From the NCBI GenBank assembly GCA_015680905.1, contig CM027381.1:11881501-11945500 (forward strand): 64,000 bases of DNA, given 5' to 3'. The notes under the pieces are model-generated. The model did not search any database, had not been told where the DNA came from, and worked only from the letters and a program-made list of their open reading frames with translations. Of this stretch, positions 1 to 10,865 are shown piece after piece. Origin of the DNA: Coptis chinensis (Eukaryota > Streptophyta > Magnoliopsida > Ranunculales > Ranunculaceae). Made by a program: the position numbers and the translations under genes. Every line of letters starts with the position of its first letter. Position 1 is the first letter of the stretch.

Positions 1-348
1 TTGTCGCTAGCAAGATAAGAAGCGAAGAGATACTATTATTTACACAATAGCATGCGGATTATCTTTGAACCAGAATTCAATTCCTACAAGCTGAATACAA
101 ATTTAAAATGAAAAGTTTAACGAGTTGACCGTAAACCGGTTTCACTTTCGTAAAAAGGCATTTCTTGACGTTTATGCAGGAAAGAAGTGATATCGAAATA
201 ACACCATACCACCTATGGTATTACCATACCAAGGAACAACGATCGGCAGAAAAATTACAAGTATGCATTCATAAGTGAATAGCAACTAAGCAAAATAAAA
301 GAAAACACACCTTTGGAGCCGAGAGTATATAGTGGTCCGGAAGCATTG

Positions 349-425
349 GATAAAGTCCCGGCGAGGGGCGCCATGTTTATAATCACACCCTCGCTTCATA
401 AAGTCCCGGCGGGCGCCATGTTTAT
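349..425 (-). repeat. Duplicated primer-binding-site-like motif
   Basis: Two near-identical blocks of about 30 bp, at roughly 349-384 and 396-427, each read ATAAAGTCCCGGCG...GCGCCATGTTTATAA on +. On the minus strand each contains TGGCGCC followed by a CGCCGGGACT stretch. That resembles the tRNA primer-binding site next to the 5' LTR of Athila-type Ty3/gypsy elements. Similar motifs (GGCGAGGGG followed by a CCA or CAC) recur near 2934 and 5743. I infer relics of minus-strand LTR elements. I could not delimit a paired LTR here. Confidence 0.4.
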
Positions 426-479
426 AAAGCTTACGATTTGATCTATGATTAGGATTTGTATTCCTTGCTTGAAAGACAA

Positions 480-830
480 TGCTACAAGACTAATTCCCTC
501 TTATTTATCCAAAGTGCATAGGAAGCTAATCTTTGATACAATTACAGAAATTCTAGACGAAAAAGAAGCAATTACCACCTTTGGAAGGCGCTTCTTGCAT
601 AAAACCCACAACAAGGAAAGCTTTCGTTTCGCAAATATGGTCGAGTTCTCAAGAATACGAGAGCCATCTTTGCGGAAGACTTGTCCGAAGTCATCCGTGG
701 TGTGCTTAAAAAGGATTTGGCCGATGAAACCATCAATGGATGGGAAGATTGTGCAATACAGACATCGGAGGTGGTATTAGACATTGAACGCTCGATATTC
801 AAGAATAATCAATTAATCATTGACAGCTTG
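480..830 (+). pseudogene. DUF4378 (LONGIFOLIA/TRM-type) C-terminal fragment
   Basis: The translation begins HRKLIFDTITEIL, and after one frame change continues with DLSEVIRGVLKKDL, a W, and then SEVVLDIERSIFKN. This order (RKLIFD.. near the start, then a VLDIER-IFK block) is the signature of the DUF4378 domain at the C-terminus of LONGIFOLIA/TRM proteins, which act at cortical microtubules through TON1 and PP2A. Only about 110 residues of the domain are present. A frameshift near 680 and the absence of any upstream TRM motifs make this a fragment rather than a gene. It lies about 300 bp from a SAC-phosphatase fragment on the opposite strand, which suggests both were shuffled in by mobile DNA. 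The family call is from memory of the motif order. Confidence 0.6.
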
Positions 831-1134
831 GGATATTTGAGGTTTCCCAAGCTTGGGATATTATTTGAGGTTTCACATCTAAATATCCCCAAATGGATTT
901 CAATGTCTCAGTGGAAAGGTAAAATAAAAGTCTGCGAGTGGGTATTTCAGAAAAGGGACAACAGTAGCAGGCAAAATAATCAATTGTTAGACACTGTATC
1001 CAGTTCAATTATGATGTTCACTGAAGGCTGATAAAACTTCACCTTCAATCATTTAAATTGATAAAGTTTGAAAGAAGAGGTAAATGACACAATAAAAAAA
1101 GAAAATACATGAACACAAAACCTTACTTTGTCAG

Positions 1135-2600
1135 TCAAATCAACAGCCATGGCCTCTCCGTATCTTTGAATGAGATCATTAAAATGGCGTTGAACGATTT
1201 TAGGCTAGAAAGAAAAGATTACTGCATATCATTATAGAAGCACTGTGTTGGAAATACTACAACATTCATATAACAACAAAAATAAATAGTCACATACTGT
1301 TTATTCATGATTGACGATTTTGATCCATGGCTTGTAGCTCAAATCCACGATTTGCTCCCAAAGAAGTGGAATTGACCCTCGACCCACGAAACACATATTC
1401 TCAAATCCGTTATGAAGAGGAACCTGAAACTTCGATTAGCTCTTCCAACAAACTCTGTTCCAAACAAATCGAGGATCAGCTGGTATGATACCAAACGTTA
1501 GCTCCTCGAAGCAAATCAATAAATGGTGAATTTATCATGTGTTAGAAGTGAGCACGGATTGTCGGGTTGAATGAAAGAAATTGTGACCCGACTATGAGAT
1601 CTGTTTGCAATAGACTATACCAACGGACCTGTTTCCAAAGTGGTTTCCTTGCCCTTCCTTCGCTAACTTCCCTTGTTAAGCTGCAAAGGCTGGTAGACAT
1701 CGAAGCCGCGACACCATCGGGCTAAATAGTTTGACCAATATCACCACCATTTAATCTGAACCTAATAAGTGAAAATATTCTCATACTAGTTGCGATCTAC
1801 TTTAAAATATCTTTGCTTAAAGGACTCACTCACTTTAATGTAATGTAAGGTCTGTTTCATATGAATAATACAACCCGGTGTTGATTCCATCATCCTTAAC
1901 AGAGCTCATAAAGTAAGCCTCATCTCTTTTCTGCAAGCGTGCTAACAACTTCTTATTCAAATAATTGTCCAATCAAACTACGAGGAGCGATTGAATATAA
2001 ATGCACCGCGAAATCTGACGATATAAACCTAGACTTTTGTCTCCCCTCTTCCGAAGGGAATTAAACCATGAAGTATGAAGTGGAAGTAAGGAGGCCTTTT
2101 TCCACAAATACAAAAGTTCTTACTTCTTGACAAGATGAAAGCCTCAAAAATCCCATTGCAGGCCATAAACTTCATAGACATTACTTTCGAAAAGCGGAAA
2201 CCAAGATAAGTGCCAACCTCCTTGCGAAAGTTATTACAAGTAAATATGTTCTGTAAAAAATATTATTAAAAAGTTCTTTTTTCAACTGACTTCACCAATA
2301 TGACCGGGCACATATCACCCCATCCATCTTACTAGCATAATAGCATAAAGAATCTAAAGTAACAATATGGCGAGAGATTGCATTAATGTAAGGCGATAAG
2401 AACTATAATAGCACACTAGCCTAGTAGTCTCCCATTATACTATTGCAATTTTTCGATTGGACTACAAGATAAAAAAAATTAACTAATATAAGGAATCCAT
2501 CCAAACTTACCCCGCCAATAGTCTAATTGTTCCAACCACACCATAAATTATAAAACTTTAGTAGTCCACTGGAAAGCACAAGCTCATCCATGTAGTTTTC
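1135..2600 (-). pseudogene. SAC-domain phosphoinositide phosphatase pseudogene (RHD4/SAC6-8-like)
   Basis: Minus-strand segments appear in the correct N-to-C order of a SAC-domain protein. They are GVVGTIRLLAG (near 2520-2555), RKEVGTYLGF with VMSMKF (2160-2240), QKRDEAYFMSS and TGLYYSYETDLTL (1845-1990), KPLWKQ (about 1625), RFVWN with a frame-shifted LLEELIE (1430-1490), RGSIPLLWEQIVDLSYKPW (1330-1390), and RHFNDLIQRYGEAMAVDLTDK (1140-1210). SAC proteins remove phosphates from phosphoinositides at ER or plasma membranes. The segments are separated by AT-rich intron-like gaps, so this is a genomic copy and not a processed one. Stops, frameshifts and a deletion before RGSIPL break it. The catalytic CX5R region, which would lie further downstream, was not found. 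Order and spacing make the family call firm; the subgroup is less sure. Confidence 0.72.
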
Positions 2601-2609
2601 TCTAGGACC

Positions 2610-2925
2610 TTCTTTTGTCTTTGGTCCTCGACAAGGACTTGCATTGCTTCACGATCTGAACACGGACTGGGAAAATCAAACATCATGTGATCAGAATATA
2701 TAGTATATATAGAGATATCACTAAAGAATTAGGGAAAAGAAGTATCTTGGTCAGCTTGGGCAGGAAATTGAGTCCAGTCGAAGAACCTTTATTTGTCCAT
2801 GCATGTGGGTTGATGTTTAATCAGCCATGACTAGTTGCCTCCTGAAATACAGATTATGCCGCTTATTCACTTCTCTGTCTAACAAATAAAATACAGTTTG
2901 AAGTGATCAAATGAACTATTACGAA
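2610..2925. other. Unassigned AT-rich stretch
   Basis: No convincing coding segment or repeat is visible here. It lies just upstream (on the minus strand) of the SAC-like exons and may hold decayed first-exon or intron sequence of that pseudogene. That is only a guess from position. Confidence 0.3.
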
Positions 2926-2929
2926 ATCT

Positions 2930-3450
2930 CGATGGCGAGGGGTACCAACATCGACTAATGAGCTTGTCAAGAAACTTTCAAAGCCGCCAGAGTGAAATCA
3001 AACTAGCATGACTCCACCGCAAGGGTGTGTGCCGATTTGGAAGGTCATTGAAGAAATAAAAGGCCTTCAACTTCTATTGCCTAAACCTTGATCATTTTTC
3101 CAACTTGGATATTCGACAACGAGAAATACTAAATGTTGTGTAACTTATTGTATGATGGTCCCGGTCTACCGGTGCACTTTATTTGCGTTAAGTATTGGTT
3201 ACCCTGAATGAAGAGATGCTCATTGTTATCAACTTGAGAATGCTCCAAGTATTGTGTGCGGTGCACACCTCATGTAAGACTAAGATCGAGGTTAAATCAA
3301 AGGAGCTTTGAGGTTCGGCTGTGAGCTTGAACCATGCGGTATAGGCCACACCTGAAATTTTTTATGTATAAGTAGACTGTCCTTTTTGAAGCATATGTAT
3401 TGAATAAATTGAAATTAGAAGTTTGAACAAAGAAACCGAAGTCTACAAAA
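2930..3450 (-). repeat. Direct repeat copy A (LTR-like)
   Basis: This segment shares a colinear series of blocks with 4060-4480. They are ACTAATGAGCTxGTC, GCAAxGGTGTxxGxxxxxTGGAAGxTxATTGAA, CATCTCATGxAAGxC-type, GATCGAGG-TTAAAT, and GAACCATGCGxTAxGGC. The start near 2934 has a GGCGAGGGGTACCA motif that reads like a decayed primer-binding site on the minus strand. A TATA-like TTTATGTATAAG lies near 3362. I infer that copies A and B are diverged LTRs or LTR fragments of one old family, but neither end nor a target duplication could be fixed. Confidence 0.45.
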
Positions 3451-4060
3451 CCCTACCGATACCATCAGAAATCTCGTGATATCGTTAGTTCTATGCACAC
3501 CACAACTTGTCTTTTACTCTCTCTTTCTTTGACTTCTTGCGTGGCTTTCTTCTTAATTCGGACAAGAATCTTGAAGTCTGTCCCTCTTAAAATGCTCAGG
3601 CTTGAGGAACTCCTTGAGAATGCTATAAAATGCATATATCCAAGTCAAGTTCACAATGTATGTGTGGTGGACAGAAAAGAAGATGAGGTTTCTGATATCG
3701 TTACTCTGTACAAGTGATTTCTCATTTAATCCGAGTCCGTTAGCTGTAGATGGTTAGTTCAAGAGTGCTACAAAACTATATTTTGTCTTTGGAACGAAGA
3801 ATCCCTCAACCAGAAATGGTTGTGAACAACTTCAAAGAGAACTCGATACTTCTCTTTTAAACAGAAGAATCATTCTACTAGAAACGCTCAATGTATTGTA
3901 CACAAGAAGCTTTTCGTGTTGCCTAACGAAAGCTTGGTCGGTTAGGTTTTCTATCCACATCGTCTCTCTTACCCTTTAAACATCACTTCACCTTCACGCC
4001 TGAAGATAAGTGTTTAATGAAAAAAATGCTGATTGAAGAGAACTTTCATACTCAGATGAT
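3450..4060. other. Unassigned sequence between the two direct repeats
   Basis: There is one open stretch (3493-3717, +) of about 74 codons with a hydrophobic start, but it matches no family I recognise and has no supporting context. Nothing else is identifiable in the interval. Confidence 0.3.
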
Positions 4061-4480
4061 GATAATAGGATCAACTAATGAGCTAGTCTGGAAGCTTCCA
4101 AGCGCACAAAAAAGTAGGTACCTCCCACATTGCAATGGTGTACGTGGCCTGGAAGATTATTGAAAATATAAGAAGTCTTTTTTAAACCGTCATTTTCCAA
4201 CAATAGGTAATCGAGAGAACGAAATACACGATGTACCTAAGCCAAAAAAATTCTCATGGACCCAAAGACACGCGCTTCAAATGTTATCAATATACAGCCA
4301 CATCTCATGCAAGGCGAGATCGAGGAGGTTAAATTGATGAGACTTCCGGGCTCGATGATCGGATCGGACGAACCATGCGATAGGCAACACCGAAAAGTTA
4401 TGCATTAGTATACTTTGCTTAATACCGATCTTTGTGAAGCAAAGAGTAAATTATTAGATTAGGAGGATGCTAGGACTACA
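4060..4480 (-). repeat. Direct repeat copy B (LTR-like)
   Basis: This is the second member of the pair with 2930-3450, about 1.1 kb away in the same orientation. It keeps the same ordered blocks, including the ACTAATGAGC start and GAACCATGCG near the end. The two copies differ by many substitutions and small indels, so the duplication is old. Confidence 0.45.
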
Positions 4481-4689
4481 ACAACATACCTAAGAGGCTG
4501 AGACCTCTGCTTTTTTTGGTAGTAGTATAGTTCTATGTAGGGCTCCATGAAGTGAAAGAGAGTAGAAGCCATATGGGGTTATAACAAAGCTTTTTCAGTC
4601 TTCCTTCACTGGCATAGCTTTCTTGTGCTTTTTGCAGTCTTCCTCCAAGGAAACAAAAGAGAGAAGAAACTGAGCTGTATCAACATGCC

Positions 4690-4775
4690 ATGTCCATGTA
4701 GTATAACGTCCAACAATTTCTTGACATTCCCGCATAGTTTGCATGGACATAGTATAGGATTTCCCTTACCAGCAT
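4690..4775 (-). pseudogene. CACTA TNP2 N-terminal (transposase-associated) fragment, second copy
   Basis: About 80 bp closely matches the region near 17050-17170, which encodes the CPCxxCGN cysteine block of the transposase-associated domain at the start of plant CACTA TNP2 proteins. Both share the run around TTTCTTGACATTCCCGCATA and the following TTTGCATGGACAT. The rest of TNP2 does not follow here. This is an isolated fragment at the far end of the large CACTA element, from a second CACTA copy or an internal rearrangement. Confidence 0.55.
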
Positions 4776-5159
4776 CACATTGATCATCAAAACAATTAAT
4801 ACAAGCAATACGGCATACATAAATTCCTTACAAGAATTTATTTACTAAGAAAAAAGTCTTATATGTCGAATACGAATAAAAGTAATAACTACGTCAAGTA
4901 ATAAAAGTAATCACTAGCCAAAAGGTGATTTCAATAACATTTAACCTAAGAAAACTAATAGAATCTCCAAATCCTTGAAAGCTAGCTATCTCCAGAATCT
5001 TCTAACTGAAAGTGATGATCCAAAACCTACAAAGCCAAAATGAACACCTTAAAGAGTTTGACTTTATCATTTTTCCATAATAGGTTTGATTGTCAGCAAA
5101 ACAAATGCATACTATTTAGCAAATAATTTCTAAAAAAGAAAAACAATGTAAGAAAATAC

Positions 5160-6121
5160 TCACCATGCACCAAAAGTCTCGCTCCCAAATGCCTTTAACC
5201 ACTTCAAGTTGTACTCAATGAGAATTGTTGAATAAAGTCAAGTAGAACCGAACGAAGGTCTCTTATTTCATCTTTGGTATATGCTGCTATCTTCCCCAAC
5301 TCTTGGATCTAAATTAGAGAAGGAAAGAAAACTAATATATATTATAAGGCATTAATATTCTAATTTAATTATATGACAAAGAAGTATATATGTGTTTACC
5401 TTATTTGTTAAAGATTGAGAAGGATCCCTAAGAAAGTGTCTCATAAACATCATAACGTAGTAGGCACATTCTACACCTCCTGGTTGTTTTGGGCACTACA
5501 CAAGACAAATAATAAGATTAGTCATACTTACTTGGAAGGAAAAAGTAATAAAAATATCTGAATTTGCCTTTGTTTACCTTGACCACTTGCCAATTTGGTC
5601 CAAAATGCATCATTCTTTTCCCTCCAAAGATAAGTGAAAGCTCTAATAGCACTATAGAAAAAGAAATTAAATTGGGTATACACATATTCATATAAGACCT
5701 TGCTGCAAACATTTTGAGATCCAAGCTCACATTGCATTCACTTCGGCGAGGGGCACACGCATTAACACAACATATACTAAAGGAGGATGCTAGCGAGAAG
5801 CATCATGTAAGACAATACGAGTTTGAATATGTTTATAATAAAGTCGAGAACTTAAAGGGTTGGTATTTTAAAGGAAAAAGATTATAATCATACAAGAAAA
5901 TACATGAAACACATAACTTACTTGTCAACAAGAACTTTTATTCTGAATATTGGAGTCGGTTCCCCAGAAGAATCCAACCAGTAAACTTGTTGTGATGATA
6001 TATCAATAACAATCAATACCCAATGCCTCCTACAATGAAATAAATAGATAATAATTAATCCATAATGTATAGGGGTATAGTCATTTAAGTAATAAATATG
6101 ATTAAGAGACAAACAAAACAC
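5160..6121 (-). pseudogene. Ulp1/C48-type cysteine protease domain of CACTA ORF2
   Basis: The minus strand encodes HWVLIVIDISSQQVYWLDS near 5960-6035, the catalytic His and Asp region of C48 peptidases. Later comes CPKQPGGVECAYYVMMFMR at 5430-5495, which carries the oxyanion Gln and the nucleophilic Cys. A tail with YTKDEIRDLR lies at 5225-5290. The interval 5510-5740 has intron-like or inserted sequence. Ulp1-like domains release SUMO in host proteins, and they are common as the C-terminal domain of a second gene in plant CACTA elements; their job in the transposon is unknown. All four active-site positions look preserved. The domain is nonetheless split into separated blocks with no confirmed splice pattern. 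Confidence 0.78.
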
Positions 6122-6129
6122 TTACCCCA

Positions 6130-7735
6130 AATTGTAAGGAATCAATAGAATTTGATTCCAAGCTTACATAACCTAATCTATGTTGCAAATGCTGAATTTT
6201 CTCCCCATCATCATTCCCATAGTTTGTGAAGTTAGAAGGATTAGCAAATGTGTATCTTTCTTGAGAACTCATGAAACTCCCATAAAGATATCTAAAAAAA
6301 TTAAAAATTAAAAATGTTACGATAATTGCATCTACTAATCAAATACAAATGTTTAAAGCAGCATGCAACTTTAGCTCACTTCATGTATGTAGTCATGCAG
6401 CTGACACTTAGCCAATCCATTCTGCAAATATCCAACAAATCAGATTTTTCAATGGAAAAATGGCCTAGCTCAATCTCTTCCCCGAAAAGCTCCCTTTCTA
6501 TAGGGATGACAATATTATCAGACGATTCCATCGTGTTGTCAAGCATATCGCCATATTCTCTGATACTACATTCCATCTCATCAAGTGTTTCCTCCTTTTC
6601 CTATGTGAAATAATCAAAATATTGACGGGCATAACATAGATATGGACTTATATCACTAACGCTTACTAGAAAAAAAAAAAAAAAAAAAAACTATACAAAA
6701 CAAATTGAAATTGAAAACCCAAAGAAATTGAAGAGAATAAAAGGACAAGGGCACAAATTTAACTTGAATAAGCTAATTCACATGGATAGAACTTCACAAC
6801 TTATTATTATAAACATCATCGCTAAATCTAGAAAGAAAAAAATCAACGCATACTTTCAAATCGATTGAAGTTTAAATAATCTAAAGTCTACCAAAACTAG
6901 TTGCATCTGCAAAAACCATTAGGTTATGAGGATGAAACTTAAGTTAAGTTAAGATCTTCAAAAAAAGAAGTTTACAATGCAAAACACTAATATAATTGAC
7001 ACAAATGAAAATGTTAAAAGTGGTTGGAAACTTGTCAAGTATCATTCAACTTATAAACAGTATGGGAGTCACAACAGGATTTGTTTCCAGAATAGCGGCA
7101 AGATAAAACTCAATACTACCCAGGAGGCACAACAACCCGAGTTTATACAAAATGAAATAACTTTTCCTCCTAGTCGTCCTAGAACCAATTTAGATTGTTC
7201 ACCAAACTCTAATAATAATTAACGGCACATAGTGTTTGATTACCAATGTACTAGTTTTACTTATTTACTAGATTAACCTATCTAATGCTATGAGTGCAGT
7301 GTGAACATTTCCCTGCCTTTCATTGGTACCTTCCTCTATGTGAATTTACTCTTTGTACTGGGGAATGCTAGAAATGAGATTGTTCCTAGAAAAACCAATT
7401 CTTCTTTATGCAAAAGTCTATAAATAACAATTAGTAAATATATGGGATTATGATCATATGAAATAAGCTAAATACACGTGGAGTACTAATTTCAAAGTTA
7501 GGCAATGCCTTCTTACTTTTAGCCACAACACCAAAATCTTTTATCTGCATGAGTATAGTAATAAATCTAAGTCATATATTAAAAGTACAAAATGCATATA
7601 AAAATACAATAATGTAAACTTTGACCTGTTTGCCTTTGTTATCCTTTCTAGCCTTCTCGATCCAAGTAAATCATGTTTTTCTTCCTACATGAATAAGGAG
7701 AAAAAAAAATTAGTATATGCATGTCAACACCAATA
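6130..7735. other. CACTA ORF2 interval, largely non-coding
   Basis: A 66-codon minus-strand stretch at 6376-6576 (contains DSSDNIVIPIERELFGEEIELGHF-like text) may be an exon just before the protease domain. A pure A run of about 21 bases lies at 6669-6689. The rest is AT-rich, probably introns. No other family match is visible. Confidence 0.35.
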
Positions 7736-7739
7736 ATCA

Positions 7740-9170
7740 TTACTTTTTGTCTAATAGTTTACCACATTGCCGATTATCACAAATTCTTTTGGCCACGCCA
7801 CAAAACTATGCCATGCATCCTTAACAAATCTCAAGTCACCAACCGCATGCTTGGGAGAGGGAGGTCGGGTTTGATTACAAATGTCAATTTGTACTTTCGA
7901 AAATTGGCTTCTCCTAAGGGAATATCATTAATATTTTCTTGAGGTCGAGTATTCTTGAAAATTGAGCCTTTAGCAACGATGTTGGTTTTCAAAGTCAAAG
8001 CCAAACTACACTTCACACCCTACAAAAAAAAAATAGTAAATCAATATATCAATATATGTACACTAAAAGTACGAAGTGTTAAGAAGATAAAAATGTTGAC
8101 CTGTTTATTTGATTTTTTATCGTTGCTAGCCTTCTCGGGTGCATCAAAATCACCATCTCCTTCCTACATAAATAAGTAGGGAAAACAACATAATCAATCA
8201 AATGAATGAACAAGTGTAAATCAACCAAATACGTCATTAATCTTTATATGATTCTTTACCACATCGCCAACTATGACAAATTCTTTTGGCCATGCCACAA
8301 AGCTGTGCCATGCATCGCTAATAACGCTCAAGTCACCACTTGGTACTGGTATTGGGAGGGGGAGATCAGGTTTCATTATTAAGTCAATCTGTACTCGTAC
8401 ATTGTGTTCTCCCAAAGGAATGTTGTGAACTTTTTCTTCGGTCCAAATTCTTGAAAAGTAAACCTTTAGCAACAATGTTGCCTTTGGATCTCAAAGCCAG
8501 AGAACACTTAATAGCCTATAAGAAACATGGATATGAGTTAGAGCTTATGCATATATCGTGATAAGAATTATATCAATTTAAAGGATAAGTACCTTGGGTG
8601 TACTGAATTCATGATTGGTCGGAGTCTTCTTCATTTTTGGGATAGCATCTTTCACCTGCATATTTAATAAAAATAAATCAATATATGTACACTAAAAGTA
8701 CTAAGTGCTAAGTGTTAAGAAGATATCGGTGAAAAACATAAAATGTTGACTGTTTCCTTGATTTTTATAGTTTCTAGCCTTCTCGGATGCATCAAAATCA
8801 CCATCTCCTTCCTACATAAATGAGTGGGGAAAACAACATAATGAATCAAATGAATGAACAAGTGTAAATCAACCAAATACGTCATTAATCTTTCTATGAT
8901 TCTTTACCACATCGCCGACTATGACAAATTCTTTTGGCCATGCCACAAAGCTGTGCCATGCATCGCTAATAACGCTCAAGTCACCACTGGTACTGGTATT
9001 GGGAGGGGAGATCGGGTTTCATTATTAAGTCAATCAGTACTTTCATACATTGTGTTCTCCCAAAGGAATGTTGTGGACTTTTTCTTCGGGTCCAGTCTTC
9101 TTGAAAAGTAAACCTTTAGCAACAATGTTGCCTTTGGATCTCAAAGCCGAGAACAACACTTAATAGCCTA
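7740..9170 (-). pseudogene. Three DUF8039-like exons of CACTA ORF2
   Basis: Three minus-strand copies encode the same domain, at about 7740-8015, 8221-8515 and 8870-9170. The middle copy is clearest: VHNIPLGEHNVRVQIDLI, then PDLPLP, then SVISDAWHSFVAWPKEFVIV. This matches the DUF8039 domain found between Transposase_24 and the Ulp1 protease in plant CACTA second genes. Its function is unknown. Copies 2 and 3 are much closer to each other than to copy 1. Copy 3 has a frameshift in the glycine-rich stretch, and copy 1 is shorter and more diverged. Normal relatives, as I recall, have one such domain, so a local triplication is likely. Confidence 0.68.
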
Positions 9171-9310
9171 TAAGAAACATGGATATGAGTTAGAGCTTAT
9201 GCATATATCGTGATAAGAATCATATCAATTTAAAGGATAAGTACCTTGGTGTAATCTGATTTCAAGATTGGGCAACATCTTGCTAAATGTATCCCCATCT
9301 TCTACCTGTA
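8040..9310. repeat. 648-bp tandem duplication carrying a DUF8039 exon
   Basis: The segment beginning ATCAATATATGTACACTAAAAG is present at about 8045 and about 8678, and both copies run colinearly through the DUF8039 exon to a TAAGTACCTTGG block. Matching landmarks (ACATCGCC at 8261 and 8909) give a period of 648 bp. An older copy of the exon sits 497 bp before the first (ACCACATTGCC at 7761). The duplication therefore includes intron and exon together. Confidence 0.75.
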
Positions 9311-9409
9311 TGTTTGATGAGATCTAATTAAGTCCCACAAAGAAAAAAAAAAGAAATCGAATCGCGAACACAAACAAGTCATAATCGATGCGAACTAAGT
9401 TGATACCTG

Positions 9410-9700
9410 TTGGTTTACTCTATTATCACTTCTACCACTATTAGATCCAACATTCTCGGTGGTGGTGGCGACTTATGCATCTCTTTCATCCTTAATGCAC
9501 TTTCCTTTTCTAGAAACCTCACCCTTTCTTACGCTTCCATCCTTCTTGCTTTTTCTTCATGTAGTTGGGTCTCAAGCTCCTCTCTATTTCTCTTCCAAGC
9601 ACGCCTAGGAAGTTTAAAGTATGTTGTTGGAGTTACAAACCTCCCTCCCCTAACTCTACCACTATGCTCTGGGGTTCCTAAAGCCCTCGAGTAAGTATAT
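9410..9700 (-). pseudogene. CACTA ORF2 coiled-coil segment
   Basis: The minus strand reads GGRFVTPTTYFKLPRR, then KRNREELETQLHEEKARRMEA and RVRFLEKESALRMKEM (shown here in parts). The second half is rich in E, K, R and L in a heptad-like pattern. Coiled coils like this sit between Transposase_24 and DUF8039 in second genes of plant CACTA elements, which fits the position. It has internal stops and no clear exon borders. Confidence 0.5.
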
Positions 9701-10865
9701 CATTCTTTCCTTAGTTACTAAATTCCCCTCCTTCTCCTTAAGGTTTCAATTGAGCCTACATGACGTAATTATGTTAATACATTTCAATATTTTATATATA
9801 AAAGTAAAAAGAAATTAACAAAACTTCAAGAAAAATGGACAATTCTTTTCTGCAATTTCCATAGTAGCATCATTCACAAATTCATCATTCTTCTTTTTTG
9901 CCCCTTAGCCATTTGACACTCCGATCATCATGTTCTACCGAGGAACCGAACTCTTCTTTCTATTAAACATAAACAAAAACTGTATTAGACTAGAGTATAT
10001 TCATTGCTACAAACAAGAAACATATAATAGGACCTAGAGTATTGGACAAGAGGTGAGGTGATAAACCTTGAACCTTCAGCCACCTAATCGGACATACGTA
10101 ATTGATTTGATAACCGACACAAGAAGAAAGCCTCATGTTGATCCAAAGGTCTCTTGGATTCCTAAGCCTCATTCTGATTAATCCGAAAACCTCAAATGAG
10201 TTGAATAGATTTCAAGCTCTAGCAGTAGAAGTGGAACATGATAATGCTAACACTCTTGAAGGACAAACAGAAAATCAAAGGAGCTCACAAGTTCTTTGAA
10301 TCACGAATGCTAGGGAACTTGCTCAATGGTTCACCTTGGGTTGTTGATGCACATAGACATGTGGTCGATGCACCTATTTACGTGGTTGAAGATCTCAGTT
10401 CAGTGGCTTTGCACCATAATGATCCTAGTGTGACAGAAGCACCACAAGTTGTTAGTGAAATGGATAGAGAGGAACAGATTTGTTGTCTTTTTCTAGAGTC
10501 ACCAAACAAATATTTCAGCTAGATTGTTAGAGAACAAGTTGGTCCTACGAATCTGATGAGCCGGCACTAGCTCGGAGAGCAAAAGTGAATGAAGAAGCGA
10601 TCACATTCTCCACCTTGCGGGCTTACAAGCCGGGATGCCAAATCAAGATGCAGAGCCACCGATCCTCATAAAGTCGCTGAATTCTTTGCATTGGTAGTCA
10701 AGGGCGGATATGATTGATAGTGATCGATCAAGAAGAAGCCGCAGGTAACAAACACCTTCTCACAAGGCAAAGAAGAATTACCTTCCCCCTTGAGGTCCAA
10801 GGTCAAGTGGGAAAATATCTCTCAATCGAGCTCGCTCAATTTACCCAATAAACTCTCTAGTTTCT

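Noticed and set aside
7721..9111. Plus-strand open frames at 7721-7942, 8340-8561 and 8854-9111.
   Set aside because: They are the antisense of the DUF8039 exons. The minus-strand translations carry the known motif.
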